A stretch of 5,671 nucleotides of DNA from contig CAAEAB010000045.1 of the NCBI GenBank assembly GCA_900753685.1, positions 1 through 5,671 on the forward strand, read 5' to 3'. Made by a program: the position numbers and the translations under genes. A model generated the notes under the pieces. That model had not been told where the DNA came from. It did not search any database and worked only from the letters and a program-made list of their open reading frames with translations. Position 1 is the first letter of the stretch. Each line of letters opens with the position of its first letter. Below are positions 1 to 5,327 of the stretch, piece by piece. The stretch is from Lachnospiraceae bacterium. Lineage in GTDB: Bacteria; Bacillota; Clostridia; Lachnospirales; Lachnospiraceae.

Positions 1-18
1 AAACTCTATAGAAAAGAC

Positions 19-24
19 GAGGTG
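19..24 (+). promoter_or_regulatory. Ribosome binding site of the 99-aa gene
   Basis: GAGGTG lies 5 nt before the ATG at 30, which supports that start over the in-frame ATG at 51, whose AGAGG is only 2 nt away. The promoter lies outside the window or in the first few bases and cannot be judged. Confidence 0.6.
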
Positions 25-29
25 TTTTA

Positions 30-329
30 ATGATTGATTTAAAAGAGGTTATGCCCATCTCCTTTTTAAAAAAAGAACCCTTCACAGGAAGCTATCAGGG
101 CATGCGTTACCGGATGGAAAAGGCAGATATCCAGGCAGCCGAAGATTCGGAAGAAAAGAAGACGGTTCTGCGGGTCTGCATATGGCCTCAGCCCTTCTGC
201 TTTGATAAAACCGACAACAAAAAAAAAACATGGGAAGCCTTTGAATTTTCGCCGGAAGGGCTCTCCCAGGCTGTTGACTGGCTGAACAGAAAATATAAGG
301 ACTCAAAAAAGCGCTGGACCCGGGATTAA
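30..329 (+). CDS. Conserved-looking small protein of unknown function (99 aa)
   Basis: This encodes a 99-residue, mostly hydrophilic, basic protein with no signal peptide or membrane span, so it is probably cytosolic. Visible blocks are an N-terminal KEPFTGSYQGMRYRMEKAD stretch (about residues 15-33), a central strand with the pattern W-P-Q-P-F-C-F (about 52-58), and a C-terminal helix ending in AVDWLNRKY (about 81-89). I recall similar small unnamed proteins with FTGS..GMRYR, WP.P.CF and AV.WLN..Y patterns in Lachnospiraceae, but I know of no function and assign none. Codon use resembles the neighbours and the start has a usable RBS. The gene converges on the aminotransferase gene, and its last codons form one arm of a shared terminator. 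It could be a one-domain alpha/beta protein acting alone. I see no catalytic motif. Confidence 0.8.
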   Translation: MIDLKEVMPISFLKKEPFTGSYQGMRYRMEKADIQAAEDSEEKKTVLRVCIWPQPFCFDKTDNKKKTWEAFEFSPEGLSQAVDWLNRKYKDSKKRWTRD

Positions 330-349
330 TTTCCCGTTCCGGCGCTTTT
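305..349. terminator. Bidirectional intrinsic terminator between convergent genes
   Basis: The arms AAAAGCGCTGGA (307-318) and TTCCGGCGCTTTT (337-349) pair over about 12 bp with one T-G wobble. An inner GGGA/TCCC pairing caps the stem. On the plus strand the stem ends in TTTT (346-349). On the minus strand it ends in six T residues (complement of 305-310). It serves the 99-aa gene (stop 327-329, inside the hairpin) from one side and the aminotransferase gene (stop at 357) from the other. Confidence 0.85.
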
Positions 350-356
350 CATCTTC

Positions 357-1601
357 TTATTTCTTCAATACTGCGATAACAGCTTTTTTGACAATCGACA
401 ATCCTTCATTTAATACATCATCCGGAATCGTCAATGGAGGCATCAACTTCAATACGCCATCCTTACGTCCCGCCACTTCACAAATAAGATGACGGTCAAA
501 GGCTTCATGTACGGCCTCCAACGCGAAAGCCGGATTCACCGCGCCAAAATCAATTCCCCACATAAGTCCCATACCTCTGTAGGAAAGCCGGGAATCCAAT
601 GGCAAAATCTCTTCCTGCATGAATTTCTCCACAATCGCTGCCTTTCTCTGCACTTCCTGATCAAGGTGATGCTCTACAAAGTAGTTAATGCCTGCAGTAC
701 CGCCGACAAAGGATAACTGATTTCCACGGAAGGTTCCGTTATGTTCTGCCGGACGGAAAATATCCAAATCCGGACGAATCAAAAGCAATGCCATCGGCAT
801 ACCAAAACCGCTGATAGATTTAGAAAGCACTACTATATCCGGCTCAATACCGGCACGTTCGAAGGAGAAGAAATGACCGCTCCGTCCAACGCCTACCTGA
901 ATATCATCACAGACCATCAGTATATCATTCTCTGTACAGATTCTGCGAATTTCCTTCAGCCACTCCACACTGGCTATGTTAATACCGCCCTCGGCCTGGA
1001 TCGTTTCGAGGAAAATTGCCGCCGGTTTTTCAATACCGGAATGATCATCCTCTAGTATCCATTTTAAGTATGCAATAGAATCCAGCGTACCATCATACGG
1101 TGCAAAGGTCACATTCGTCAACGGCAGACTTGCGCCTTCCCGGCTTGTACGGTCTGTTGTCATCGCCAGGCTTCCCAAGGTCATCCCATGAAAAGCGCCG
1201 GAAAAGGCAATGACATTCATCCGCCCCGTATTCTTTCTGGCCAGCTTCAAAGCCGCTTCATTCGCGTTGGTCCCTGTCGGTCCGCAGCACATCACTTTAT
1301 ACTCCAGATTCCTTGGTTTAAGAATCTTTTCTTCAAATGTTGAAAGAAATTCCTCCTTCGCCGCCGTATACATATCCAAAGCATTGATAATATTATCTTC
1401 ACTTAAATATTCAAGAATCTTTGCCTTAATCTCCGGATTATTGTGGCCATAATTCATAGAACCTGCCACAGCCAAAAAATCAATATATCTTTCACCGTCA
1501 ACGGAGTACAGCTCCGCATTCTTTGCTCTGTTGAATTCCACAGGGTATTTTCGACAATAAGAACGTACTTGTGACTCTGTTTTTTCAAAAACTTCAAACA
1601 T
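357..1601 (-). CDS. ectB: Diaminobutyrate--2-oxoglutarate aminotransferase-like protein (EctB family)
   Basis: A 414-aa PLP-dependent class III (fold type I) aminotransferase, close to the usual ~420 aa of EctB. EctB makes L-2,4-diaminobutyrate from aspartate semialdehyde with glutamate as amino donor. The N-terminal MFEVFEKTESQVRSYCRKYP, the NYGHNNP block (50-56), ILKPRNLEYKV (93-103) and GPTGTNA (107-113, cofactor phosphate contacts) are EctB-like. DDIQVGVGRSG (232-242) carries the Asp expected to bind the pyridine nitrogen, and LSKS (259-262) carries the Schiff-base Lys261. No ectA or ectC is visible, so the role may not be ectoine synthesis; ornithine or another omega-amino substrate is possible. 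I chose ATG 1601 because family homology starts there and GGAGG lies upstream (12 nt, rather long). ATG 1637 is about at the predicted transcription start. The gene has its own promoter and shares a terminator with the convergent gene. Confidence 0.85.
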   Translation of the reverse strand: MFEVFEKTESQVRSYCRKYPVEFNRAKNAELYSVDGERYIDFLAVAGSMNYGHNNPEIKAKILEYLSEDNIINALDMYTAAKEEFLSTFEEKILKPRNLEYKVMCCGPTGTNANEAALKLARKNTGRMNVIAFSGAFHGMTLGSLAMTTDRTSREGASLPLTNVTFAPYDGTLDSIAYLKWILEDDHSGIEKPAAIFLETIQAEGGINIASVEWLKEIRRICTENDILMVCDDIQVGVGRSGHFFSFERAGIEPDIVVLSKSISGFGMPMALLLIRPDLDIFRPAEHNGTFRGNQLSFVGGTAGINYFVEHHLDQEVQRKAAIVEKFMQEEILPLDSRLSYRGMGLMWGIDFGAVNPAFALEAVHEAFDRHLICEVAGRKDGVLKLMPPLTIPDDVLNEGLSIVKKAVIAVLKK

Positions 1602-1642
1602 TGTTTCTTTCTTCCTCCAATTTTGCACGTTGTTCATGTTTT

Positions 1643-1670
1643 ATTATACCCCATCTTCTCCCGAAGTCAA
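1643..1670 (-). promoter_or_regulatory. Sigma-A-type promoter of the EctB-like gene
   Basis: On the minus strand TTGACT (1670-1665) and a perfect TATAAT (1648-1643) are separated by 16 nt. Transcription would begin near 1636, giving a leader of about 35 nt with GGAGG at 1618-1614. The promoter lies just past the end of sigG, so the aminotransferase is likely transcribed independently in vegetative cells. Confidence 0.75.
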
Positions 1671-1676
1671 CATTAA

Positions 1677-1706
1677 AGGGGATTTTCCCGCGGAACAAGG
1701 TCCCCT
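1677..1706 (-). terminator. Weak stem-loop after sigG
   Basis: Just downstream of the sigG stop, AGGGGA (minus strand, complement of 1701-1706) pairs with TCCCCT (complement of 1677-1682). An inner TTCC/GGAA stem sits within the loop. Only a poor T stretch (TTTAATGTT) follows, so termination is likely partial and some sigG transcripts may read into the aminotransferase gene. Confidence 0.35.
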
Positions 1707-1717
1707 GCAAAACATGC

Positions 1718-2494
1718 TTATTGAAGATAATTGCGCATACTTTTCAGTGCATTTTTCTCAATTCTTGAAATCTGTGCCTGGGAAATCGATAGCTCTGCCG
1801 CCACCTCCATCTGGGTTTTCCCCTGATAAAAACGCATTTCAATAATTTTTCGCTCCCGCTCTCCAAGCTTCTGAATCGCCTCCTGGAGAGCTATATTTTC
1901 TACCCATGCCGCCTCGGTGTTTTTCGGGTCCCGAACCTGATCCATAATACACAGCTTATCGCCGCCCTCCGTGTACACCGGTTCATATAAGGAAACAGGA
2001 CTCTGAATGGCATCCATGGCAAAAACAATATCTTCTTTGCTAATACCGATCTCCCCGGCCACCTCCATAACCGAAGGCTCCCTGTTATTCTTTTTAATGA
2101 AGGCTTCCCTAGCATAAATCGCCTTATAAGCCGTATCCCGAAGAGACCGACTCACCCGGATGCTGTTATTATCCCGAAGATACCGTCGAATCTCACCGAT
2201 GATCATTGGCACCGCATAGGTTGAAAACTTGACGCCCTGACTCAAATCAAAATTGTCAATAGCCTTCATCAGCCCGATACAGCCGACCTGAAACAAATCA
2301 TCGGGGTTTTCATTGCTGTTGGAAAAACGTTTAATGACACTAAGCACCAGTCGAAGATTTCCCTTGATGTACTCTTCCTTTGCTGCCATATCTCCTGCCT
2401 TAATACGCAAAAACAAAGCCTCCTTCTCCTCTTCCTTGAGGAGAGGAAGCTTTGAAGTATTAACACCGCATATTTCAACCTTACCCTGAGCCAT
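1718..2494 (-). CDS. sigG: RNA polymerase sporulation sigma factor SigG (forespore, late)
   Basis: A 258-aa sigma-70 family factor, normal length for sigma-G, which directs late gene expression in the engulfed forespore. The N-terminal KVEICGVNTSKLP (5-17) is a sigma-G signature that separates it from sigma-F. Region 2 follows (NLRLVLSVI at 46-54, DDLFQVGCIGLMKAIDNFDL at 65-84, STYAVPMIIGEIRRYLRDN at 91-109), then region 3, then region 4 with the helix-turn-helix KTQMEVAAELSISQAQISRIEK near the C-terminus. The start is ATG 2494: AGGAGG at 2509-2504 sits 9 nt upstream and the signature begins right after it. An in-frame ATG at 2515 would place the RBS inside the coding region. It follows sigE by 130 bp, the standard order in spore-forming Firmicutes. 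At the position of B. subtilis sigma-G Asn45 there is Lys44. Confidence 0.97.
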   Translation of the reverse strand: MAQGKVEICGVNTSKLPLLKEEEKEALFLRIKAGDMAAKEEYIKGNLRLVLSVIKRFSNSNENPDDLFQVGCIGLMKAIDNFDLSQGVKFSTYAVPMIIGEIRRYLRDNNSIRVSRSLRDTAYKAIYAREAFIKKNNREPSVMEVAGEIGISKEDIVFAMDAIQSPVSLYEPVYTEGGDKLCIMDQVRDPKNTEAAWVENIALQEAIQKLGERERKIIEMRFYQGKTQMEVAAELSISQAQISRIEKNALKSMRNYLQ

Positions 2495-2503
2495 AATAAG
2501 AAT

Positions 2504-2509
2504 CCTCCT
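2504..2509 (-). promoter_or_regulatory. RBS that fixes the sigG start
   Basis: A perfect AGGAGG on the minus strand lies 9 nt before ATG 2494, in place of the longer reading that would begin at ATG 2515. Confidence 0.85.
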
Positions 2510-2553
2510 TACCATACTTGCTTATCAACTTGAAGTACAGTAAAGATTTTTCA

Positions 2554-2573
2554 CATTATGAAATTTTATTATA
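2554..2573 (-). promoter_or_regulatory. Possible promoter elements upstream of sigG
   Basis: The sigE-sigG gap (2495-2624) is very AT-rich. On the minus strand it contains a TATAAT (2573-2568) and CATAATG (2560-2554), the latter loosely like a sigma-G -10 element. I could not find a matching -35 at proper distance for sigma-A, sigma-F or sigma-G, so the promoter type is unresolved. A T-rich stretch lies upstream (complement of 2581-2597). No clear terminator separates sigE from sigG, so readthrough is possible. Confidence 0.3.
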
Positions 2574-2624
2574 CGGTTTTGAAAAAAATAAAAAAATTAT
2601 TGGGGCTTGACAAAAAATAAATTC

Positions 2625-3365
2625 TCAGCTCATCCGACTAATTTCTTTCTTAAGCCGAAGCATAATCTTTTTTTCCAATCGGGATATATAGGATTGGGAA
2701 ATACCAAGCAAATCAGCGACCTCTTTCTGCGTCCGCTCATATCCGTCTTTTGTATTTAACCCAAAACGCAGCTTAATAATCGTCTGCTCCCTCGGTGAAA
2801 GCTTATTGATCGCCTTATTCAAAAGCATTCGGTCTACTTCGCCTTCTATACCTTTATAAATGACATCCTCGTCTGTGCCGAGAATATCCGACAAAAGAAG
2901 CTCGTTGCCATCCCAATCCACATTCAAAGGTTCATCGATGGATACTTCCATCCGGGTTTTATTATTTCTCCGCAAATACATTAATATTTCATTTTCAATA
3001 CACCGCGACGCATAGGTCGCCAGCTTAATATTTTTTTCCGGATTGAAAGAATTTATGGCTTTAATCAATCCGATCGTACCTATAGATATTAAATCTTCCA
3101 CGCCGATGCCCGTATTATCAAATTTTCTCGCAATATATACCACCAGTCTGAGATTGTGTTCGATCAGTACCGCCCGGCCGTCCTTCTCCCTTTCTGTTCC
3201 AAGCATCCCTATAGCTTCCGCCTCAGCTTCATTCTCCAACGGTACCGGTAATACATCTGCTCCTCCGATATAAAAAATATCTCCGCCACTTTGACGAATC
3301 GTCTTCTGAGGATTTCGACGCGCTGCATATCGAAACTTTCCCGGTAATGTTGCACTACATATCAT
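2625..3365 (-). CDS. sigE: RNA polymerase sporulation sigma factor SigE precursor (mother cell, early)
   Basis: A 246-aa pro-sigma-E, made inactive and activated by SpoIIGA cleavage after the asymmetric septum forms, then driving early mother-cell genes. The YIGG block is at 32-35. Region 2 spans about 65-136 ([12 protein letters not shown] at 71-82, [16 protein letters not shown] at 90-105, [20 protein letters not shown] at 116-135). [16 protein letters not shown] follows, and region 4 has [24 protein letters not shown] 3365 is chosen because AAGGAG (3377-3372) is 6 nt upstream; a GTG at 3383 lies before that RBS. The oddity is residues 1-30: basic (K10, R12, R16, R17, K21, R24) and rich in Gly/Ser/Gln, lacking the hydrophobic LWYKLLMKLGL-like helix of typical pro-sequences. 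Asp29 and the FYIGG cleavage region are kept. The gene starts 21 nt after spoIIGA, in the same operon. Confidence 0.96.
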   Translation of the reverse strand: MICSATLPGKFRYAARRNPQKTIRQSGGDIFYIGGADVLPVPLENEAEAEAIGMLGTEREKDGRAVLIEHNLRLVVYIARKFDNTGIGVEDLISIGTIGLIKAINSFNPEKNIKLATYASRCIENEILMYLRRNNKTRMEVSIDEPLNVDWDGNELLLSDILGTDEDVIYKGIEGEVDRMLLNKAINKLSPREQTIIKLRFGLNTKDGYERTQKEVADLLGISQSYISRLEKKIMLRLKKEISRMS

Positions 3366-3386
3366 AATCTGCTCCTTCCGCACACC

Positions 3387-3902
3387 TTACTTTTTCAGAA
3401 TGTCCGGATGCACAATGGCATGAAATCCCCCACTTTCGCTCAAATTTCCCGGATAAATGCCAATGATACACCCACTCTGCTCATATTTTTGCCGATGATT
3501 TTTAAAAATCAGCTTATCCGCCGTAATTCCCAATAGCACCCCGTGCTTTTCCCCTACGGAATGATACGGAATAGCCCGAAGCTTCGGGAACTTGCTCCGA
3601 CTTCTTAAACAGGCTTTCAGACGTCCATATTCCACCAGACAGACTGGCTTTCCGGTCAACGGTTCATATAAACGATTTCCCGTATCCAAAAGTGCTTTGA
3701 CAACGATGCGTTGTCCATTCAGGTATATTTGAAGCTTTCCACAGTAATTTTTAAATTGGTAGTCCTTTGCAAAATGGGTGTGGTAAAAAATGATTGGGCA
3801 CAAGCTTCCGATTAGGAAGAAGCCCCCGCATAAAAGAATCTGGTGGTGAACAGATTTTATCCGATGAGAGTGTGAGAAATAATATGATATTCTATTTGAC
3901 AA
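3387..3902 (-). CDS. spoIIGA: Shortened SpoIIGA, pro-sigma-E processing protease domain
   Basis: SpoIIGA is the septal-membrane aspartic protease that cleaves pro-sigma-E. Typical proteins are about 280-310 aa with an N-terminal five-span membrane domain and a C-terminal protease domain. Here only 171 aa follow the TTG at 3902, and the frame is closed upstream by TGA at 3929-3927, so at most about 179 aa could be encoded. One hydrophobic span remains (about 22-40, LLCGGFFLIGSLCPIIFY). The protease domain seems complete: ALLDTGN (70-76) with catalytic Asp73, LYEPLTGKPV (78-87), RAIPYHSVG (109-117), GIYPG and the terminal HPDIL. The start is unsure: TTG 3902 has no nearby RBS, and the strong AGGAGG at 3935-3930 is 27 nt away and points into another frame. 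It may be a functional minimal form, a 5'-deleted pseudogene or an assembly error. sigE follows after 21 nt. Confidence 0.82.
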   Translation of the reverse strand: MSNRISYYFSHSHRIKSVHHQILLCGGFFLIGSLCPIIFYHTHFAKDYQFKNYCGKLQIYLNGQRIVVKALLDTGNRLYEPLTGKPVCLVEYGRLKACLRSRSKFPKLRAIPYHSVGEKHGVLLGITADKLIFKNHRQKYEQSGCIIGIYPGNLSESGGFHAIVHPDILKK

Positions 3903-3929
3903 GTGGTTACGAATAACGGGTTCAAATCA

Positions 3930-3935
3930 CCTCCT
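3930..3935 (-). promoter_or_regulatory. Strong RBS upstream of spoIIGA, out of frame with it
   Basis: Minus-strand AGGAGGTGAT (3935-3926) is a full match to the anti-Shine-Dalgarno sequence. The only close start is TTG 3925, four nt later, which opens a 22-codon frame ending at TAA 3859-3857. The SpoIIGA protease reads in the -1 frame relative to it. This is probably the original spoIIGA translation signal left after loss of the 5' coding region. Confidence 0.6.
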
Positions 3936-3951
3936 GAAAATCATTGACCCT

Positions 3952-3984
3952 ATTATAACTCAAAGGCCGGAAATATTTTGTCAA
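3952..3984 (-). promoter_or_regulatory. spoIIG-type promoter with long spacer
   Basis: A perfect TTGACA (3984-3979) and a perfect TATAAT (3957-3952) on the minus strand are separated by 21 nt, well above the 17-nt norm. The B. subtilis spoIIG promoter is known for consensus elements at an unusually long 22-bp spacing, which makes it dependent on Spo0A. Finding the same arrangement before spoIIGA-sigE supports a Spo0A-activated sigma-A promoter, with a start near 3945. Confidence 0.75.
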
Positions 3985-4015
3985 ACGGTTGTCCTGATTC
4001 CATAAAATATTTCCG
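3968..4015. repeat. 12-bp perfect inverted repeat flanking the spoIIG -35 region
   Basis: CGGAAATATTTT (3968-3979) and AAAATATTTCCG (4004-4015) are perfect inverted copies separated by 24 bp. The left arm fills part of the -35/-10 spacer and the putative Spo0A boxes lie in the loop. As RNA it would be an AT-rich stem without a T tract, so it is not a good terminator. An operator is more likely than an RNA structure. Confidence 0.7.
3976..3996. promoter_or_regulatory. Putative tandem Spo0A boxes at the spoIIG promoter
   Basis: The plus strand has TTTGTCAAA (3977-3985), one mismatch from the 0A-box form TTTGTCGAA and overlapping the -35. A second TTGTC begins at 3989, exactly 11 bp after the first TTGTC at 3978, about one helical turn, as expected for tandem Spo0A binding. 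The second box is poor beyond TTGTC. The sites are inferred from consensus and position only. Confidence 0.5.
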
Positions 4016-4044
4016 CTCCTTTCTACAAAACACGCAAAAAAGGC

Positions 4045-4086
4045 AAAAAAAATCCCCAGAAAACCATTTCTTAAGGTTTTCCAGGG
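4045..4086 (-). terminator. Intrinsic terminator of ftsZ
   Basis: Minus strand CCCTGGAAAACC (4086-4075) pairs with GGTTTTCTGGGG (4065-4054) over 12 bp with two G-T wobbles and a 9-nt loop. A T run follows (complement of 4045-4052). It lies 18 nt past the ftsZ stop and separates the division genes from the spoIIG operon. Confidence 0.9.
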
Positions 4087-4104
4087 AAACTTTCGCTGTA
4101 ATTA

Positions 4105-5232
4105 TTATTTCTTCTGCAAGAAGCTTGGAATCTGGATGGTGCTTGTTCCAACCGTTGTCTCACTCTTAGTAATCGGTGTTCTCTGGGTCGGAGCTGGTGT
4201 TTTAAAGGAAGAAGCGCTGCTGTTGAAAGCCGGACGTTCATTCGCTTTCTTCATGAAAGTCGTTGTCTGTCCCGCGCTCTCCTGTGCTTCCAGTCCAGTT
4301 GCAATAACTGTGATGGAGCATGTATCCGGTGTGCTTTCATCATACATAGCGCCGAAGATGATATTTGCAGATTCGCCAGCCAGCTCTTCAACATACATAG
4401 CTGCCTCATTTGCTTCAATCAGACCGATATCACCAGAAATGTTAATAACGATATCTGTAGCGCCTTCAATCGTTGTTTCCAGCAATGGGCTGGTCGTAGC
4501 CTGTTTCACAGCATCGAGAGCCTTGTCATCGCCATGTCCTTCACCGATACCGATATGCGCAATACCCTTATCCTTCATAACTGTCTGGATATCTGCAAAG
4601 TCAAGATTAATAAGACCAGGAACATTGATCAGGTCAGTAATACCCTGAACACCCTGCTGCAACACTTCATCCGCTTTCTTTAAAGCTTCCGGCATGGACG
4701 TACGGCGGTCTACAATTTCAAGAAGCTTATCGTTTGGAATGATGATTAATGTATCTACATTTTCTTTCAGGTTTTCAATTCCCATATTCGCATTGACCAT
4801 TCTCTGTTTTGCCTCGAAACGGAAAGGCTTTGTGACAACGCCGACGGTCAGACATCCAAGGCTTTTGGCAATCCCCGCAACGACTGGAGCCGCACCGGTT
4901 CCAGTGCCGCCACCCATACCACAGGTAACAAATACCATGTCTGCGCCTTTAATCAGTTCTGTCAGTTCATCCACACTTTCCTCAGCCGCCTTTGCGCCAA
5001 CTTCCGGTTTTGCACCGGCGCCGAGACCCTTTGTCAGCTTCTCGCCAATCTGGACAAGCTGATTGGCCTTACATAACTGTAAAGCCTGTCTATCTGTATT
5101 TACGCCGATAAATTCTACACCGACAATATTTTCTTCAATCATCCGGTTTACTGCATTGTTTCCAGCTCCGCCGACACCAATAACAAGTATTTTAGCTGCT
5201 GCATCCATTTCATTTGTTTTTATCTCAAGCAA
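4105..5232 (-). CDS. ftsZ: Cell division protein FtsZ
   Basis: The 375-aa tubulin-like GTPase that polymerises into the Z-ring and recruits the division machinery; in spore formers it also forms the polar septum. The nucleotide-binding [13 protein letters not shown] is at 19-31, the tubulin signature [10 protein letters not shown] at 107-116, and the T7 loop NLDFAD at 209-214, with Asp211 and Asp214 for GTP hydrolysis. A Ser/Thr/Pro-rich linker of about 45 residues leads to the C-terminal peptide [10 protein letters not shown], which binds partners such as SepF or FtsA. Translation starts at TTG 5232: AGGAGG (5245-5240) is 7 nt upstream and MLEIKTNE is the usual Lachnospiraceae N-terminus. 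An in-frame ATG at 5271 would precede the RBS. No ftsA lies between ftsQ and ftsZ. It has its own terminator and probably its own promoter. Confidence 0.98.
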   Translation of the reverse strand: MLEIKTNEMDAAAKILVIGVGGAGNNAVNRMIEENIVGVEFIGVNTDRQALQLCKANQLVQIGEKLTKGLGAGAKPEVGAKAAEESVDELTELIKGADMVFVTCGMGGGTGTGAAPVVAGIAKSLGCLTVGVVTKPFRFEAKQRMVNANMGIENLKENVDTLIIIPNDKLLEIVDRRTSMPEALKKADEVLQQGVQGITDLINVPGLINLDFADIQTVMKDKGIAHIGIGEGHGDDKALDAVKQATTSPLLETTIEGATDIVINISGDIGLIEANEAAMYVEELAGESANIIFGAMYDESTPDTCSITVIATGLEAQESAGQTTTFMKKANERPAFNSSASSFKTPAPTQRTPITKSETTVGTSTIQIPSFLQKK

Positions 5233-5239
5233 GGTAGTT

Positions 5240-5245
5240 CCTCCT
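5240..5245 (-). promoter_or_regulatory. RBS that fixes the TTG start of ftsZ
   Basis: A perfect AGGAGG on the minus strand lies 7 nt before TTG 5232. It decides in favour of the rare start codon over the in-frame ATG at 5271. Confidence 0.9.
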
Positions 5246-5284
5246 TTTAATATTAATATCTTTTTTCTCAATTTGCACTATCAT

Positions 5285-5318
5285 ATTATATAATATATTT
5301 TTTCGTAAAAATAATCAA
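5285..5318 (-). promoter_or_regulatory. Probable ftsZ promoter
   Basis: In the AT-rich ftsQ-ftsZ spacer the minus strand has TTGATT (5318-5313) and, 17 nt later, TATTAT (5295-5290), overlapping a perfect TATAAT (5290-5285) that would be at 22 nt. Transcription would give a leader of about 45-50 nt before the RBS. The AT-richness makes chance matches likely, so the exact elements are uncertain. Confidence 0.45.
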
Positions 5319-5327
5319 CCGTTTCTT

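Noticed and set aside
1602..1637. Longer start of the EctB-like gene at ATG 1637
   Set aside because: That ATG falls at the predicted transcription start, 5 nt after the TATAAT, and the extra residues encode the RBS; family similarity begins at ATG 1601.
1630..1845. Plus-strand open frames across the sigG tail and the aminotransferase promoter
   Set aside because: They run antisense through sigG and the promoter and have no coherent protein features.
2581..2624. A terminator between sigE and sigG suggested by AAGCCCC followed by T-rich sequence
   Set aside because: No complementary GGGGCTT arm precedes it, so no stem can form.
3273..3365. A frameshift in the 5' part of sigE hiding a normal pro-sequence
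   Set aside because: I translated the other two frames of this segment; neither gives a hydrophobic helix like the usual pro-sequence.
3366..3383. GTG 3383 as sigE start
   Set aside because: The added codons contain the AAGGAG that serves ATG 3365.
3953..4003. A 16-codon frame (ATG 4003, peptide MESGQPFDKIFPAFEL) preceded by AAGGAG on the minus strand, resembling a leader peptide
   Set aside because: It lies on top of the spoIIG -35 and -10 hexamers and upstream of the predicted transcript start, and its RBS is 12 nt away. A chance frame is more likely.
4136..4648. Long open frame (170 codons) on the plus strand antisense to ftsZ
   Set aside because: It mirrors the high-GC third-position pattern of ftsZ, has no RBS or family resemblance, and ftsZ is unmistakable on the other strand. 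The plus-strand frames at 489-716, 741-1055, 1210-1452, 3043-3273, 4694-5062 and 5063-5293 were dismissed for the same reasons.
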